Source of the DNA: Rickettsiella grylli
GTDB taxonomy: Bacteria > Pseudomonadota > Gammaproteobacteria > Diplorickettsiales > Diplorickettsiaceae
Direction of reading: 5' to 3'
Assembly: GCF_000168295.1 (NCBI RefSeq)
Contig: NZ_AAQJ02000001.1
Span: forward strand, 1,079,001 to 1,143,000
Length of the DNA stretch: 64,000 nucleotides
Part shown: piece by piece, positions 18,175 to 27,336 of the stretch
Position numbering within the stretch: the first letter of the stretch is position 1
Layout: each line of letters starts with the position of its first letter
Program-made: the position numbers and the translations under genes
The notes under the pieces: generated by a model
The model's database searches: none
Told to the model about the DNA's origin: nothing
What the model saw: only the letters and a program-made list of their open reading frames with translations

Positions 18175-18869
18175 ATGACATTAAATAATGTAGATAAAAA
18201 TACAACACATTTAAAAGATAAAATGACAGAATTAGAAGAACAGATTTCTTTTTTAGAAAATGCTTGCCATTGGATTGATAGGGAAAATAATCAACTGCGC
18301 ACACAAAGGGATTGTTTAGAAAGTGAAAATAGAACACTTAAAAATGAATTATCTGTCAATAATGTTCGTTCTCGTGTTTCAATTGCATTACAAAAATTAA
18401 AGTTAAAAACTTCTTCTGAACTATTAAAAGAAAATGATGATTTAAATCAACGTTGTGAAACATTTCACACTCAAATTAAACAATTAGAAACTTAAAAGGA
18501 TGAACAATTAAAACAAACCGCCCATCAACGTGAGGATTTTCTGAAATTACAACAAAGATTCGAAAATACAATTCAAAAAAATGAAAATTTAAATGCGTTG
18601 ATAAATCAATTGCGAAATGACGCAATAGGCTAAAAGAATCTGAGTCAACTCATAAAAATCAACTCATTACGCTCACAAAAAAAGTTGGAACACTCACTCA
18701 CTCAGCTGCCGATAAGGAAAAAAAATTAATTGAAAGGAATCATGAAATAGATCATTTAAAAAATAAACTTGCTCGTAGTCAAAAAGACTATAGTCAATTA
18801 AATGTTGATTATGATAATCTAAAGCTTGAAAAAAAATCTGAATTAAAACAAATTCAAAACGAACTTGAT
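18175..18869 (+). pseudogene. disrupted coiled-coil segment upstream of the 1050-residue protein
   Basis: The frame from ATG 18175 gives 106 residues of heptad-rich coiled coil (MTELEEQISFLENACHWI, ENRTLKNEL) and stops at TAA 18493. The same frame then continues as coiled coil (DEQLKQTAHQREDFLKLQQR) to TAA 18631. At about 18618-18631 the coiled-coil pattern moves to the frame of the downstream gene (LKESESTHKNQLITLTKK) and stays open into 18870. One nonsense codon plus a probable one-base deletion therefore separate this part from the large ORF. Sequencing error is an alternative. Confidence 0.7.
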
Positions 18870-21800
18870 ATGAAAACATTTAATCAAGTTCCATCCAACA
18901 CAACAACACATGGAGTGCAAGTTATGCATGGTACAAATCTTGGACTAAGTGATTCTACTTCGGAACTTTTATGTTCAGGTCCTCTTTTAAATCCTATACA
19001 AAAAAATAGCTCCAGTTCAGAAAATTTTTCTGCGTCATCGGGATATAATTCTTCCGATTTGATTAATTTGAATCATAATCCTTCTCGCGGAACAAGATCT
19101 TCAATTGATTCTCCTTGTTATCGCTTTCAAAAAGAATTGGGCGCGTTAATGGATCCAAATGCCTCTTACAATACAAAAAAACGATACAACAGTACACCTC
19201 ATTTGTTCCTATCGTCTCACCCCCTTTCGCAGGCAACCGAAAATCGCGAAAGGCCGTCCAGTCCACTAAAAGCAGAAGTCCCAACAGATCAAGAATCTTC
19301 TTCACCCGCGCAAAACCAACCGACAACAGAAAACTCTCTTCATGAGATTCAAAAAAAGCTTGAAACAGAATTATTGCAACGTTTTACTGTCGAATACAAT
19401 ACAACACTGACAACGTTTTATTCAGATAAAAATAAACCTTTATTAGACTGTTTACTCGATTTAAATAGCGAAAAAGAAAAGCGTCAACGATTAGCTAAAA
19501 ATACGACTACGACATTACTCAATAACGATCATTCAAACGCTCAACTAACCACCCTATGGCCTGAAATAAATAATTTGCACGATTCTAATCCGGCGACAAC
19601 AAAGATTTTAACCGATCCATTCATTGTGAATAGCTTATTGAGTCCCGCATTAGAAGAAAATAAAAATAATACTCGAAATCTCATCACGCTCACCGAACAA
19701 CTAACCGACACGTTTAAACAAGACAATCACTCGACCATGGTTAACGCGTTGACTCAAGCATTTGTAAAAAAAGCAACCGAGTTTGCTAAACGTTCATTTC
19801 TGATTAATAGCGATATGCGTATTGATTTTGATGCTGAACTTCAAGAAAAAGCTGCGTATCGTGCGAACCAATTAACACTCGAACTTTCTAACAACCCTCA
19901 TCTTTTTTGCCTCATTATAGAAAAAATAAATAACAATAATTTAAGATCGTTCGCTCATTTAAATAAAGCAGAACAACTCGCGCCTTATATTTTTGATTCA
20001 TTAGAATCGGACAACAAAGATTATAAACCGTACATCGTCGATGTGAGTCAGAAAATTTTAATTGATTGTTGCATAAAAATGTTACAACGCAATGAACGGG
20101 TTAATTTTATTAAAATTGCTGAAAACCTTTTAAACCATAAAGCTTCTGATCACGGTTTACGCTTAGATCCAAATCAACCAATCAATGGAATCGCTCAAGC
20201 GAGTCAAGAAGCTGTAAATCAACTATTAGAAGAAACTTCTGCAAAAAATAGTATACTGCGTTTAATAAAAAATAATTCGGCTCCTCTAAATCTTTTGGAA
20301 GCGAGTAAACAAAGGTTACAGGAACAACTTCGAGAAAATATTGATCAACAGTTTGAACATTATCTCCCTAATCTTCGTTTAGATCCCATTTTTAAAAAAA
20401 TTAATATTCATCGTCTTTCATCATTTCATACGCTACCGGAAGGTTCAATGGATTTGATTTTAACGGACACCGAAAAATCAACGTTCCCTATAGAATTACA
20501 ATATACCGATTCTCCTGCAGAATTTATTACCGAACTTCAATTAAAGTATCCTTATTTTTGTTCTCAGGCCAATCATCAATTTGATCAAGAAATCTTTCAA
20601 GCATTACGTTTAATGCTTCGTAAGAAAGCTTTAGAAACATTGCATAAAACGCTTCCCCAAGACAACGACATTGACCATTGTGATGCTACCCGTTGGTTAG
20701 AAAAAAAATTACGACTCATCACAAATCAACCGATTAAACTTATACTGGATGCTAAACAACAAAAAAAACTCGATCAACAATTTAAAAAGCAATTTTCTTT
20801 AACCCCCTTAACCGATGAAGCCATTACGTATCAATCGGTCAACGCATTAAAAACCGAATTAGACAAGCTACATACGTTTCAAAATAAGCTTCTTACTAAA
20901 CGGCATGAACTATTATCTGAAATTGAATCTAAGCTTTTAATCTACCCTCATTTAGTTGAGGAAGAGGATAGCGATCGATTTAAAACTCATTTAAATAACG
21001 CACTATCGGCTACGTTGATGTCTGTTGATTCGGATCAAATTAAAATCTTACTCGAAAAAATAAATGGTCAATTAAGAAATAATAAATGGGCTTATTTAAA
21101 TAAAAATCTCGCTGAAACCATTACTTGTGAAATTCTTGCGAGCAACGCTACTCTTTTCCCTTTTGACAAAAAAAATATTTTGACGCAGGTAGAAAAAACC
21201 TTAAATACATTATCTAAATTTTATAACCTTCAAGAAATTCAACAAAAAAGAGACCAGTGGAAAATTGATATTCAATGGCTTTTTTCTTTCAGAAAAAAAT
21301 TAGAATCTCTGAATCATTCACTGTATACCCGAATCGCAAAGCTTGAAAATATGAAAAAAATGAAAGAAGCCGATGTCGTATTAGGACATGAGACAGCAAT
21401 AAGCTCAACCGCCCCAGGAGCGGTCTATATTCCACATCATTGTTGTGTGGTCACTGATGTCAATCCCTCTATTTCTCCAACTTCTTTTTTTTCTGTTAAA
21501 AGCAATGTTTTTTATAAACAAAATGCACTTGAAGTTAATCAAAAGCTTACTTTTGAGCAAACGTTATCGAATAAAGAAAAATGCACCTGGTCGGTTACAC
21601 GGACCGATGATAAGTCATTGTTCTATGAAACATATCAATCGTGGAAAAATATGAGCACTATGATTAAGGATTATATGGGTTATCAAACAAACTACGTCAA
21701 CGAAATTAGTTTTTCGCAAATGATTCATGCCGTTAATAGTTTCAAAAACGGATCCATTTGTACCATCCAGGTCGGTCAATGTTCAGCGGACATGGAAAAA

Positions 21801-22022
21801 AAATTACAGCTTTTTACAGCCGCCTATAATGAATTACGTCATACGACCGATCCGCTGTTAATCTGCGATTTTAATTCAGAACTCGACATAAAACCTTCAG
21901 AAATAGAGTTGCTAAAAACTGAAATTAAAAATAAATTAAAACTACAATCACATGAACTTGATACTATCAATAAACAACTATGTCAGCCTGTCCATATTCC
22001 TTCTGTTTCTAGATTTCGTTAA
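18870..22022 (+). CDS. large hypothetical protein, candidate Dot/Icm effector
   Basis: 1050 residues; no family recognised. The first ~150 residues are Ser/Asn/Pro-rich and look disordered (SSSSENFSASSGYNSSDLIN). The rest is mostly helical with scattered charged stretches. No signal peptide or obvious membrane segment. The frame is open upstream to 18621 through coiled-coil sequence with no other start codon, and ATG 18870 has no good ribosome-binding site, so this may be the larger part of a broken gene of roughly 1280 codons. It lies downstream of a PmrA-type box and 1.7 kb from dotA. Secretion is inference. Confidence 0.7.
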   Translation: MKTFNQVPSNTTTHGVQVMHGTNLGLSDSTSELLCSGPLLNPIQKNSSSSENFSASSGYNSSDLINLNHNPSRGTRSSIDSPCYRFQKELGALMDPNASYNTKKRYNSTPHLFLSSHPLSQATENRERPSSPLKAEVPTDQESSSPAQNQPTTENSLHEIQKKLETELLQRFTVEYNTTLTTFYSDKNKPLLDCLLDLNSEKEKRQRLAKNTTTTLLNNDHSNAQLTTLWPEINNLHDSNPATTKILTDPFIVNSLLSPALEENKNNTRNLITLTEQLTDTFKQDNHSTMVNALTQAFVKKATEFAKRSFLINSDMRIDFDAELQEKAAYRANQLTLELSNNPHLFCLIIEKINNNNLRSFAHLNKAEQLAPYIFDSLESDNKDYKPYIVDVSQKILIDCCIKMLQRNERVNFIKIAENLLNHKASDHGLRLDPNQPINGIAQASQEAVNQLLEETSAKNSILRLIKNNSAPLNLLEASKQRLQEQLRENIDQQFEHYLPNLRLDPIFKKINIHRLSSFHTLPEGSMDLILTDTEKSTFPIELQYTDSPAEFITELQLKYPYFCSQANHQFDQEIFQALRLMLRKKALETLHKTLPQDNDIDHCDATRWLEKKLRLITNQPIKLILDAKQQKKLDQQFKKQFSLTPLTDEAITYQSVNALKTELDKLHTFQNKLLTKRHELLSEIESKLLIYPHLVEEEDSDRFKTHLNNALSATLMSVDSDQIKILLEKINGQLRNNKWAYLNKNLAETITCEILASNATLFPFDKKNILTQVEKTLNTLSKFYNLQEIQQKRDQWKIDIQWLFSFRKKLESLNHSLYTRIAKLENMKKMKEADVVLGHETAISSTAPGAVYIPHHCCVVTDVNPSISPTSFFSVKSNVFYKQNALEVNQKLTFEQTLSNKEKCTWSVTRTDDKSLFYETYQSWKNMSTMIKDYMGYQTNYVNEISFSQMIHAVNSFKNGSICTIQVGQCSADMEKKLQLFTAAYNELRHTTDPLLICDFNSELDIKPSEIELLKTEIKNKLKLQSHELDTINKQLCQPVHIPSVSRFR

Positions 22023-22033
22023 GGGAACCGTTT

Positions 22034-23206
22034 ATGTCACTATTTGATCTTCACTTAAAAAACTTTGAAATAATAACTACAAAACTTTGTCATTCATTAC
22101 AAAATGATTTACCTCAGTTTGATGAAGCAGAGTTTTTTAAAATGTTTGGGGGGAAATTGGAAGATAATCTTTCTATGGAGGGAAAAGCTCTTTATAAATC
22201 AGAATTAACCCAGAATGTATTGAGCACTATTCTGAAAGAATCCCATGAAAAGCTTCAACAGGTGTATAAAACGATTTTATCCGCTGCTGAAACTGAAATT
22301 CAAACCAATTTTGATCCTACAGAAACTGAAAATTCGGCTCAAAACAAATTAAAATCGAAACTTGAGCGCATTAAACAGGACGTTTACCCGACATTAATCG
22401 ACACATTAAGAATTCAAAATCAGGTGTTTAATAACCCTGCTGACGAAAAAGAATTAAGCGCGGCTTTTAGTGATTACTGGAATATAATAAGCAAAAAATA
22501 TAATAATAACGTAAGAAAAATAAATTTAATCTGGTCTAAATTAGCTGCGCTTAAATTGCATATCCGAAATGAGGAAAAAAAACTTCGCTCAAAAAATTCT
22601 GCTACAAGCTTTGCAGTGAATGAAATCGATCTTGATAAACTCTCGATAGGTGTTGCACCTGAACCAACTCACGGTTGGAAAATCGACATTCCGAATCTTA
22701 AAGAAAGATTACTGTATAAATTGGCAAATCAAAAAGCAGACGAAACATTTCATATTATCGTGACTGTTCCTGATAGAAATGGAATCACGAGACAAATCGG
22801 AGAAATTGGATTTCAATGTCGAAGTCCTGCTGTTGCTCTCCTTGCCTTACTCACATTCTATCTTCTCGCTATAATCTGTAATAATGACATTGAAAGAATG
22901 GTCACAGCCTTTGAAGCAATCATTAAACAAGACGGCATTGCAATCGATCCGAATAAAATAAATTATACACTCAAGCAATGTGATAACCACGGTAAATCGA
23001 CGGTTATTAAGGAAAAACTTTCGTTAAACTTACTGCAAACTACACGTTTACATAAGGCGAATCAAGCACTTAAAGAAAATTTTAAAAAAGAGTATAACGC
23101 GATAAAAAAAATGGATTCCTCTAAAGAAGATTATCAATCCGATGCTGGCTATGACTCCGAAGAAGAGCAAACGTCAGAAAATTCATCAATGGAACTTCGA
23201 TTATAG
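22034..23206 (+). CDS. hypothetical protein with acidic C-terminus, candidate effector
   Basis: 390 residues; no family recognised. Mostly helical, with one hydrophobic stretch (AVALLALLTFYLLAIICNN, about 277-295) that could be a single membrane helix. The last 30 residues are rich in Glu, Asp and Ser (GYDSEEEQTSENSS) and end MELRL, like the glutamate-rich C-terminal signals reported for many Dot/Icm substrates. It starts 11 bases after the preceding stop, so the two are probably cotranscribed. It converges on the LPD7-like ORF with a 9-base gap. Confidence 0.7.
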   Translation: MSLFDLHLKNFEIITTKLCHSLQNDLPQFDEAEFFKMFGGKLEDNLSMEGKALYKSELTQNVLSTILKESHEKLQQVYKTILSAAETEIQTNFDPTETENSAQNKLKSKLERIKQDVYPTLIDTLRIQNQVFNNPADEKELSAAFSDYWNIISKKYNNNVRKINLIWSKLAALKLHIRNEEKKLRSKNSATSFAVNEIDLDKLSIGVAPEPTHGWKIDIPNLKERLLYKLANQKADETFHIIVTVPDRNGITRQIGEIGFQCRSPAVALLALLTFYLLAIICNNDIERMVTAFEAIIKQDGIAIDPNKINYTLKQCDNHGKSTVIKEKLSLNLLQTTRLHKANQALKENFKKEYNAIKKMDSSKEDYQSDAGYDSEEEQTSENSSMELRL

Positions 23207-23215
23207 GTTTTTCGG

Positions 23216-23698
23216 TTAAAATTGAGGACGAAAACTATCTAGATGAGGCAAACGGCTACGAAGTATTAATGTTTGCTTGTCCGGAATAAAATTTATAATC
23301 TTAATTTTGTATTTTTCACATTCTAACCAAGCAAAACGTTTCGCGGCGATTAACCCTTCGCAGTGTAGTTGTTTAGCGCCTCGATGACTTAACAATTTAA
23401 TCATCTCTTTCACGGTGGTCAGTAATCGGCCTGTCGATGTGCACCCGTAATGTCTTCCTGCAGATACTTTCAGACACGTCCCATAGTCAACGATTGAATA
23501 AGCATGATCCATGTGGATAATGTTTGGTTTTTCAGTTTTAGATGTATTATTTTCTGTTTCAGAGAAAGAAACTTCAAAATAATTCCACAATAACAATAAA
23601 TATAAGTAAGCTTGTCGATTGACCTCCGTATAGGAGGTCATTTTCGAAAGTTGTGAAAATAACGCTTCCAGACCAAAATCGGGCTTTTCATCATTCAT
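23216..23698 (-). CDS. LPD7-like domain protein next to dotA
   Basis: 160 residues. The C-terminal half (ISHRGAK-like LSHRGAKQLHCEGLIAAKR, then FAWLECEKYKIKIINFIPDKQ) resembles the LPD7 module found at the ends of relaxases and polyvalent mobile proteins (pattern: Gly-rich turn, phe-lys-arg, WLEA, gly-ile). The N-terminal half (VDYGTCLKVSAGRHYG) is unfamiliar. ATG 23698 is preferred over GTG 23701 because of AAGG seven bases upstream. It is 39 bases downstream of dotA on the same strand, so it may be read with icmV-dotA. The LPD7 assignment is by eye. Confidence 0.5.
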   Translation of the reverse strand: MNDEKPDFGLEALFSQLSKMTSYTEVNRQAYLYLLLLWNYFEVSFSETENNTSKTEKPNIIHMDHAYSIVDYGTCLKVSAGRHYGCTSTGRLLTTVKEMIKLLSHRGAKQLHCEGLIAAKRFAWLECEKYKIKIINFIPDKQTLILRSRLPHLDSFRPQF

Positions 23699-23740
23699 CA
23701 CAGAACCTTTTTTTATGGGGGGTTATAGAAAAAATGTCAC

Positions 23741-26218
23741 TTATAACGCCGCTGTCTCAGCCGCGGTACGCGCTGCGCTGCTACTTCCGCCGCCTCCTGA
23801 AGCGCCACCACCACCGCCTGGAGGAGGTGTACCACCTTCATCACCCCCTTCTGTGGTGGCAGACGTTTGATTTCCTGGCAACATCGCTTTACTTGCTTGT
23901 TGTCCGGTTGTTATCGCATCATTAAACGTTTGAGCAGTAGGCGCTTGCTGCGCAATATGGCCTATATCTCGATCGTGCTGACCACGAATACTTTGCAACA
24001 TCGATTCTTCATGACCACTTTCTTGTGGGCCACCAATCCATCGTAGCACTTTATTAGGCACTTCATAAATCATTGCAAACGATCGATTAACGATAGCTAA
24101 TATCGCTGCTGTATAAATCGCCATCATCGCTAATTGATAGATAATACTCAATAAATCGCCGTTATATTCTGTTAAAAACTGCACTGCTATCGCAAAACCA
24201 CGATTAAATACGGATAAAGCAACATAAGATAAAATAATACCGAAAATCAAACCAAACACCATTAACATAGGACGCAAAAAAACACTTGCAAGTAACATGA
24301 TAGATTGTTCAGCTTTCCCTAAAAAGTCATGCCCTTCAGGATGCGTTATGCCTAATGCCACGAGGGGTGCTGCTAAAACAGCCTCTAAAACAACTGCAAA
24401 CCATGTAATTGCACCGAACGTAAATAAGAAAAAGGGGATAAGGGGGACATAATAAGATAATAATGAACCGAGAATTAAATTGATAATCATCCAAATCGTA
24501 ATTAATGGCATAAATACCGATATAATGACCGAAGCGACTAAACCGGCTACAATGGCAGGTCCTGGAAAGAAAAATGAAACGACGCCACTAATTCCACCTA
24601 ACGCAACTGCTGCGCCGAGGATCCCTATCCATACTTTTTCGACCATAGCCACTAAGCCATTTCCTACAGAAACTAGCGCAAAAATAGGGTCCTTATGTTG
24701 TTTATTAATATTATCGGAGAGTGTTTTTTCGAAATCATACACTTGTGGAAAGATGATATTCATCAGCCCATTAACAAGCTTGCCAACAGCGGGGATTTCT
24801 CCTTTATTTTCTGGAAAAGTGGGATTCGCTTCAGGACCTGGGTTATTATTTGACCCTGCCAGTGCCATTTCAGCATCGACATAACGATCAATAACGCCGT
24901 TGTTCATCGGTAAATTATTTTTTAAATTAATTTTAACATTTTCATTGCTGATATCATTGAAACTTCCTTTATCATAGTTTGGGAAAAACGACGTATTCAA
25001 TTTATCTTTAATGGCTAATAAGCCTGTATTTTCTTTTATACTTTGCTCTAACCGTGCCATATTATAATAATAGCTGCCGGCGAGTATCCATCCAGCTTCT
25101 TTCGCTTTGGTAATAAATTTTTTGTATTGCTGGCTCGCATCATCATTCAAGGATCGTAATGCAGGTTTTACAATCGCAAAATAATCATCCCCTGCATCCA
25201 CTAAACTGTTTGGGCTAAAAAGACTAGGGTCTACTGTTAATTGAATAGGTAATATAGGAGTCGTGGAGTTAGGGGGGACTAATTTATTGGCAATCGATTT
25301 CGCAAGGCCACCTAAATCTAATGTCATTTGCCTTGCTGCAATACTCGCACTATCATTCGCTGTTAATTGCGCTGGATTATCAACCTGATTGTGATCATCC
25401 TTCCCAATAAAATTCCATGAAGCATTTCCGCATATCCCTATATATTTAGCATAAGGTGTATTGACTAAGCCTTTTTTTCCAGGGAACGTAATAAAACCCC
25501 CAATATCTTTTGAGTAATCGATAGGTAACCCTGTGTTAGCGCCGCCAGGGCTCTTTCCTGTTACCGATAAGGAGCTCATAAAATTAGGAACGTACACCTT
25601 CTCTCCCGCATTTTGTGCGATTTCTCGGGTTAGCGCATTTTGAACAGAAAGCATACAGGCTTCCGATTTTAAAATATTTCCAGCTCTATTGATGAGAAAG
25701 GTATTATCCCCCTCTCCTAAATTGTGATCAGGGGCTAGCGATTGGATAGGTTCAACAATGGTGCCATTGCGATTCATATAGTTTAACGCAACGTTCCAAA
25801 CCTCGTCTGCAGCACCTACACCTTGAACCACAACCCACATGACAAGCACTTGAATAAAAGAATAACCCGTCGCTTTGGGTAACAATAAGCCGATACCACC
25901 GACGGTTCTGAGTGGAACCCAAATTGATGACCATTTTCTGCCGAGGAACTCCCCTTCATGTGATGTATTTAAGATCGATACAAATAAAACATAACTTAAT
26001 ACCGTAGATGCCATGACTAATATGATCGAATTAAACGCACCGAACATACTACCTAAAATTTGACTTCCTGTTCCATGTAATACCCCATCTACAACCCCAA
26101 AAATGGTGGCTAAATAAGTCATTGATAAATCAGCCGACGCGGGTGCTAAGCTTAACGTATCGGACAACACGAGGGATGGGAATAAACAAAAAAAACCAGC
26201 CAATAAAAACTTTTTCAT
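23741..26218 (-). CDS. dotA: Dot/Icm type IVB secretion membrane protein DotA
   Basis: Polytopic inner-membrane protein of the Dot/Icm apparatus. 825 residues, shorter than the ~1050 of Legionella pneumophila. Signal sequence (1-19), then helices near residues 50-85 and 105-140 including RKWSSIWVPLRTVGGIGLLLP and QVLVMWVVVQGVGAADEVW, a large periplasmic region (about 145-520), and a second helix cluster (about 525-725). The tail is Gly/Ser/Pro-rich. Its ATG overlaps the icmV stop (TAATG), so they are translationally coupled. Confidence 0.95.
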   Translation of the reverse strand: MKKFLLAGFFCLFPSLVLSDTLSLAPASADLSMTYLATIFGVVDGVLHGTGSQILGSMFGAFNSIILVMASTVLSYVLFVSILNTSHEGEFLGRKWSSIWVPLRTVGGIGLLLPKATGYSFIQVLVMWVVVQGVGAADEVWNVALNYMNRNGTIVEPIQSLAPDHNLGEGDNTFLINRAGNILKSEACMLSVQNALTREIAQNAGEKVYVPNFMSSLSVTGKSPGGANTGLPIDYSKDIGGFITFPGKKGLVNTPYAKYIGICGNASWNFIGKDDHNQVDNPAQLTANDSASIAARQMTLDLGGLAKSIANKLVPPNSTTPILPIQLTVDPSLFSPNSLVDAGDDYFAIVKPALRSLNDDASQQYKKFITKAKEAGWILAGSYYYNMARLEQSIKENTGLLAIKDKLNTSFFPNYDKGSFNDISNENVKINLKNNLPMNNGVIDRYVDAEMALAGSNNNPGPEANPTFPENKGEIPAVGKLVNGLMNIIFPQVYDFEKTLSDNINKQHKDPIFALVSVGNGLVAMVEKVWIGILGAAVALGGISGVVSFFFPGPAIVAGLVASVIISVFMPLITIWMIINLILGSLLSYYVPLIPFFLFTFGAITWFAVVLEAVLAAPLVALGITHPEGHDFLGKAEQSIMLLASVFLRPMLMVFGLIFGIILSYVALSVFNRGFAIAVQFLTEYNGDLLSIIYQLAMMAIYTAAILAIVNRSFAMIYEVPNKVLRWIGGPQESGHEESMLQSIRGQHDRDIGHIAQQAPTAQTFNDAITTGQQASKAMLPGNQTSATTEGGDEGGTPPPGGGGGASGGGGSSSAARTAAETAAL

Positions 26219-26670
26219 TATTTTTTGTTCCTCGTAAAAAATTGACCGTTTAACCAGTCACGAAAGCAACAACCTAAACGCCGCTGTTTAATTTGAAAGA
26301 GCCAAAAATGATAGCGGAAAACTTGGGTTAAAATAATGAGGCTTATACCAAGACAAGGATAAAACCCTCGATAAGCATGAATAGAGAAAAGATAAATACT
26401 ATAAAAAATGGTTACTAAAAAAAGGAAAATCCATATCCACAATAAGCGCGTAAATACTTTAGTGCGTTGAACTAAATCAGCAGGAGTCAATTTAAGTCGT
26501 AACAGCGCTTCCTCAAAGGATTCCTGCATTTTAGCGTGATGAGGAATAAAGGACTTTTTAATAAACCTGAAAAAAAACCGATTTCTTTTAACCCATCGCG
26601 GATAGTCTATCCATTTTGGAACATCAACTGCCGGTTTCATTATTTTTTTTATACGACCAAAAAAACTCAT
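26218..26670 (-). CDS. icmV: Dot/Icm protein IcmV
   Basis: Small inner-membrane component of the Dot/Icm system, 150 residues (Legionella 151). N-terminal basic region with WIDYPRWVKRNRFFFRFIKK, then two adjacent hydrophobic segments (about 78-98 and 103-122). Start ATG with GGGGTG upstream. The icmV-dotA order and its divergence from icmW are the same as in Legionella and Coxiella. Its precise function is not established. Confidence 0.92.
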   Translation of the reverse strand: MSFFGRIKKIMKPAVDVPKWIDYPRWVKRNRFFFRFIKKSFIPHHAKMQESFEEALLRLKLTPADLVQRTKVFTRLLWIWIFLFLVTIFYSIYLFSIHAYRGFYPCLGISLIILTQVFRYHFWLFQIKQRRLGCCFRDWLNGQFFTRNKK

Positions 26671-26796
26671 ATCACCCCGCGTTGGGTTTAATTGTCTATA
26701 CTATCTTGGCCTCAATCAACTTGCAAATTTTAGCTCCCAACAATAACCTTCGAGGTTAATTCGTCCATTTTTAATTTGCAAGACATTCAATTTGAT

Positions 26797-26810
26797 TTAA
26801 TGCGCATTAA
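26797..26810. promoter_or_regulatory. 14-bp palindrome and TTAA half-sites in the icmV-icmW divergent region
   Basis: The 212 bases between icmV and icmW (26671-26882) must hold both promoters. TTAATGCGCATTAA is a perfect palindrome, and ATTAAG recurs at 26806 and 26819. The spacings (10 and 13) do not give the strict PmrA box seen at 17907. A regulator-binding role is inference. On the icmV side TTGCAA and TAGTAT are 17 bases apart, a weak promoter. Confidence 0.35.
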
Positions 26811-26882
26811 GTTGGATAATTAAGCCTTGTAGCGTTTTATACAGAATAGGAAAGAATATTAAAATAAAGTAAGTTATATATT

Positions 26883-27335
26883 ATGCCTGATCTTTCTCAC
26901 AAAGGTTCGCACCTTTATTGGAAACACTATCAAGATCCTTTGATTTATCGCGTTCTTTGCTTCATGGAAAGCGTTGAAACGTGGACCAAAAATGGTGATG
27001 CTGCACTTGAAGCAAGCCTTGTAACCTTCGCTAAAGAACTGGATACTATCGATAAAATTGATCTCGATAAACTAGCCAAGCAAGCGCTCTTTATTCGTTT
27101 AGGCAATCATCTTGGTATGTCGCGTACCTTACGATTACTTCAAGCGCTCGACACGTCACACCCCGGATCTGCCGCAAAATTATTGATGCACGCGGAAGAA
27201 GTCAGTCAAAGCCCAGAGGATGAAGCGGGTTTATTTCTCCGTAGAAATATTAGCTTTGAGCGTTTGCGCTTATTGGCTCGTGTTTTTTCAGAAGATCGGT
27301 TGAACTTGGTTTTAAAAGCTCTGGAGGGTGAATGA
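26883..27335 (+). CDS. icmW: Dot/Icm chaperone IcmW
   Basis: Cytosolic chaperone that, with IcmS, binds a subset of effectors and delivers them to the DotL coupling complex. 150 residues (Legionella 151). The sequence SHLYWKHYQDPLIYRVLCFMESVE and the C-terminal EDEAGLFLRRNISFERLRLLARVF segment are family-typical. No signal peptide. The gene leads the icmW to icmX unit; the next gene starts one base after its stop. Confidence 0.95.
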   Translation: MPDLSHKGSHLYWKHYQDPLIYRVLCFMESVETWTKNGDAALEASLVTFAKELDTIDKIDLDKLAKQALFIRLGNHLGMSRTLRLLQALDTSHPGSAAKLLMHAEEVSQSPEDEAGLFLRRNISFERLRLLARVFSEDRLNLVLKALEGE

Positions 27336-27336
27336 C

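Noticed and set aside
18618-18634. Programmed ribosomal frameshift in the coiled-coil gene
   Set aside because: No slippery heptamer or stimulatory hairpin is visible, and an additional TAA lies upstream at 18493; gene decay or sequencing error is simpler.
26797-26824. A strict PmrA box between icmV and icmW
   Set aside because: TTAA half-sites are present, but their spacing is 10 and 13 bases instead of 11, so I kept only a low-confidence regulatory note.
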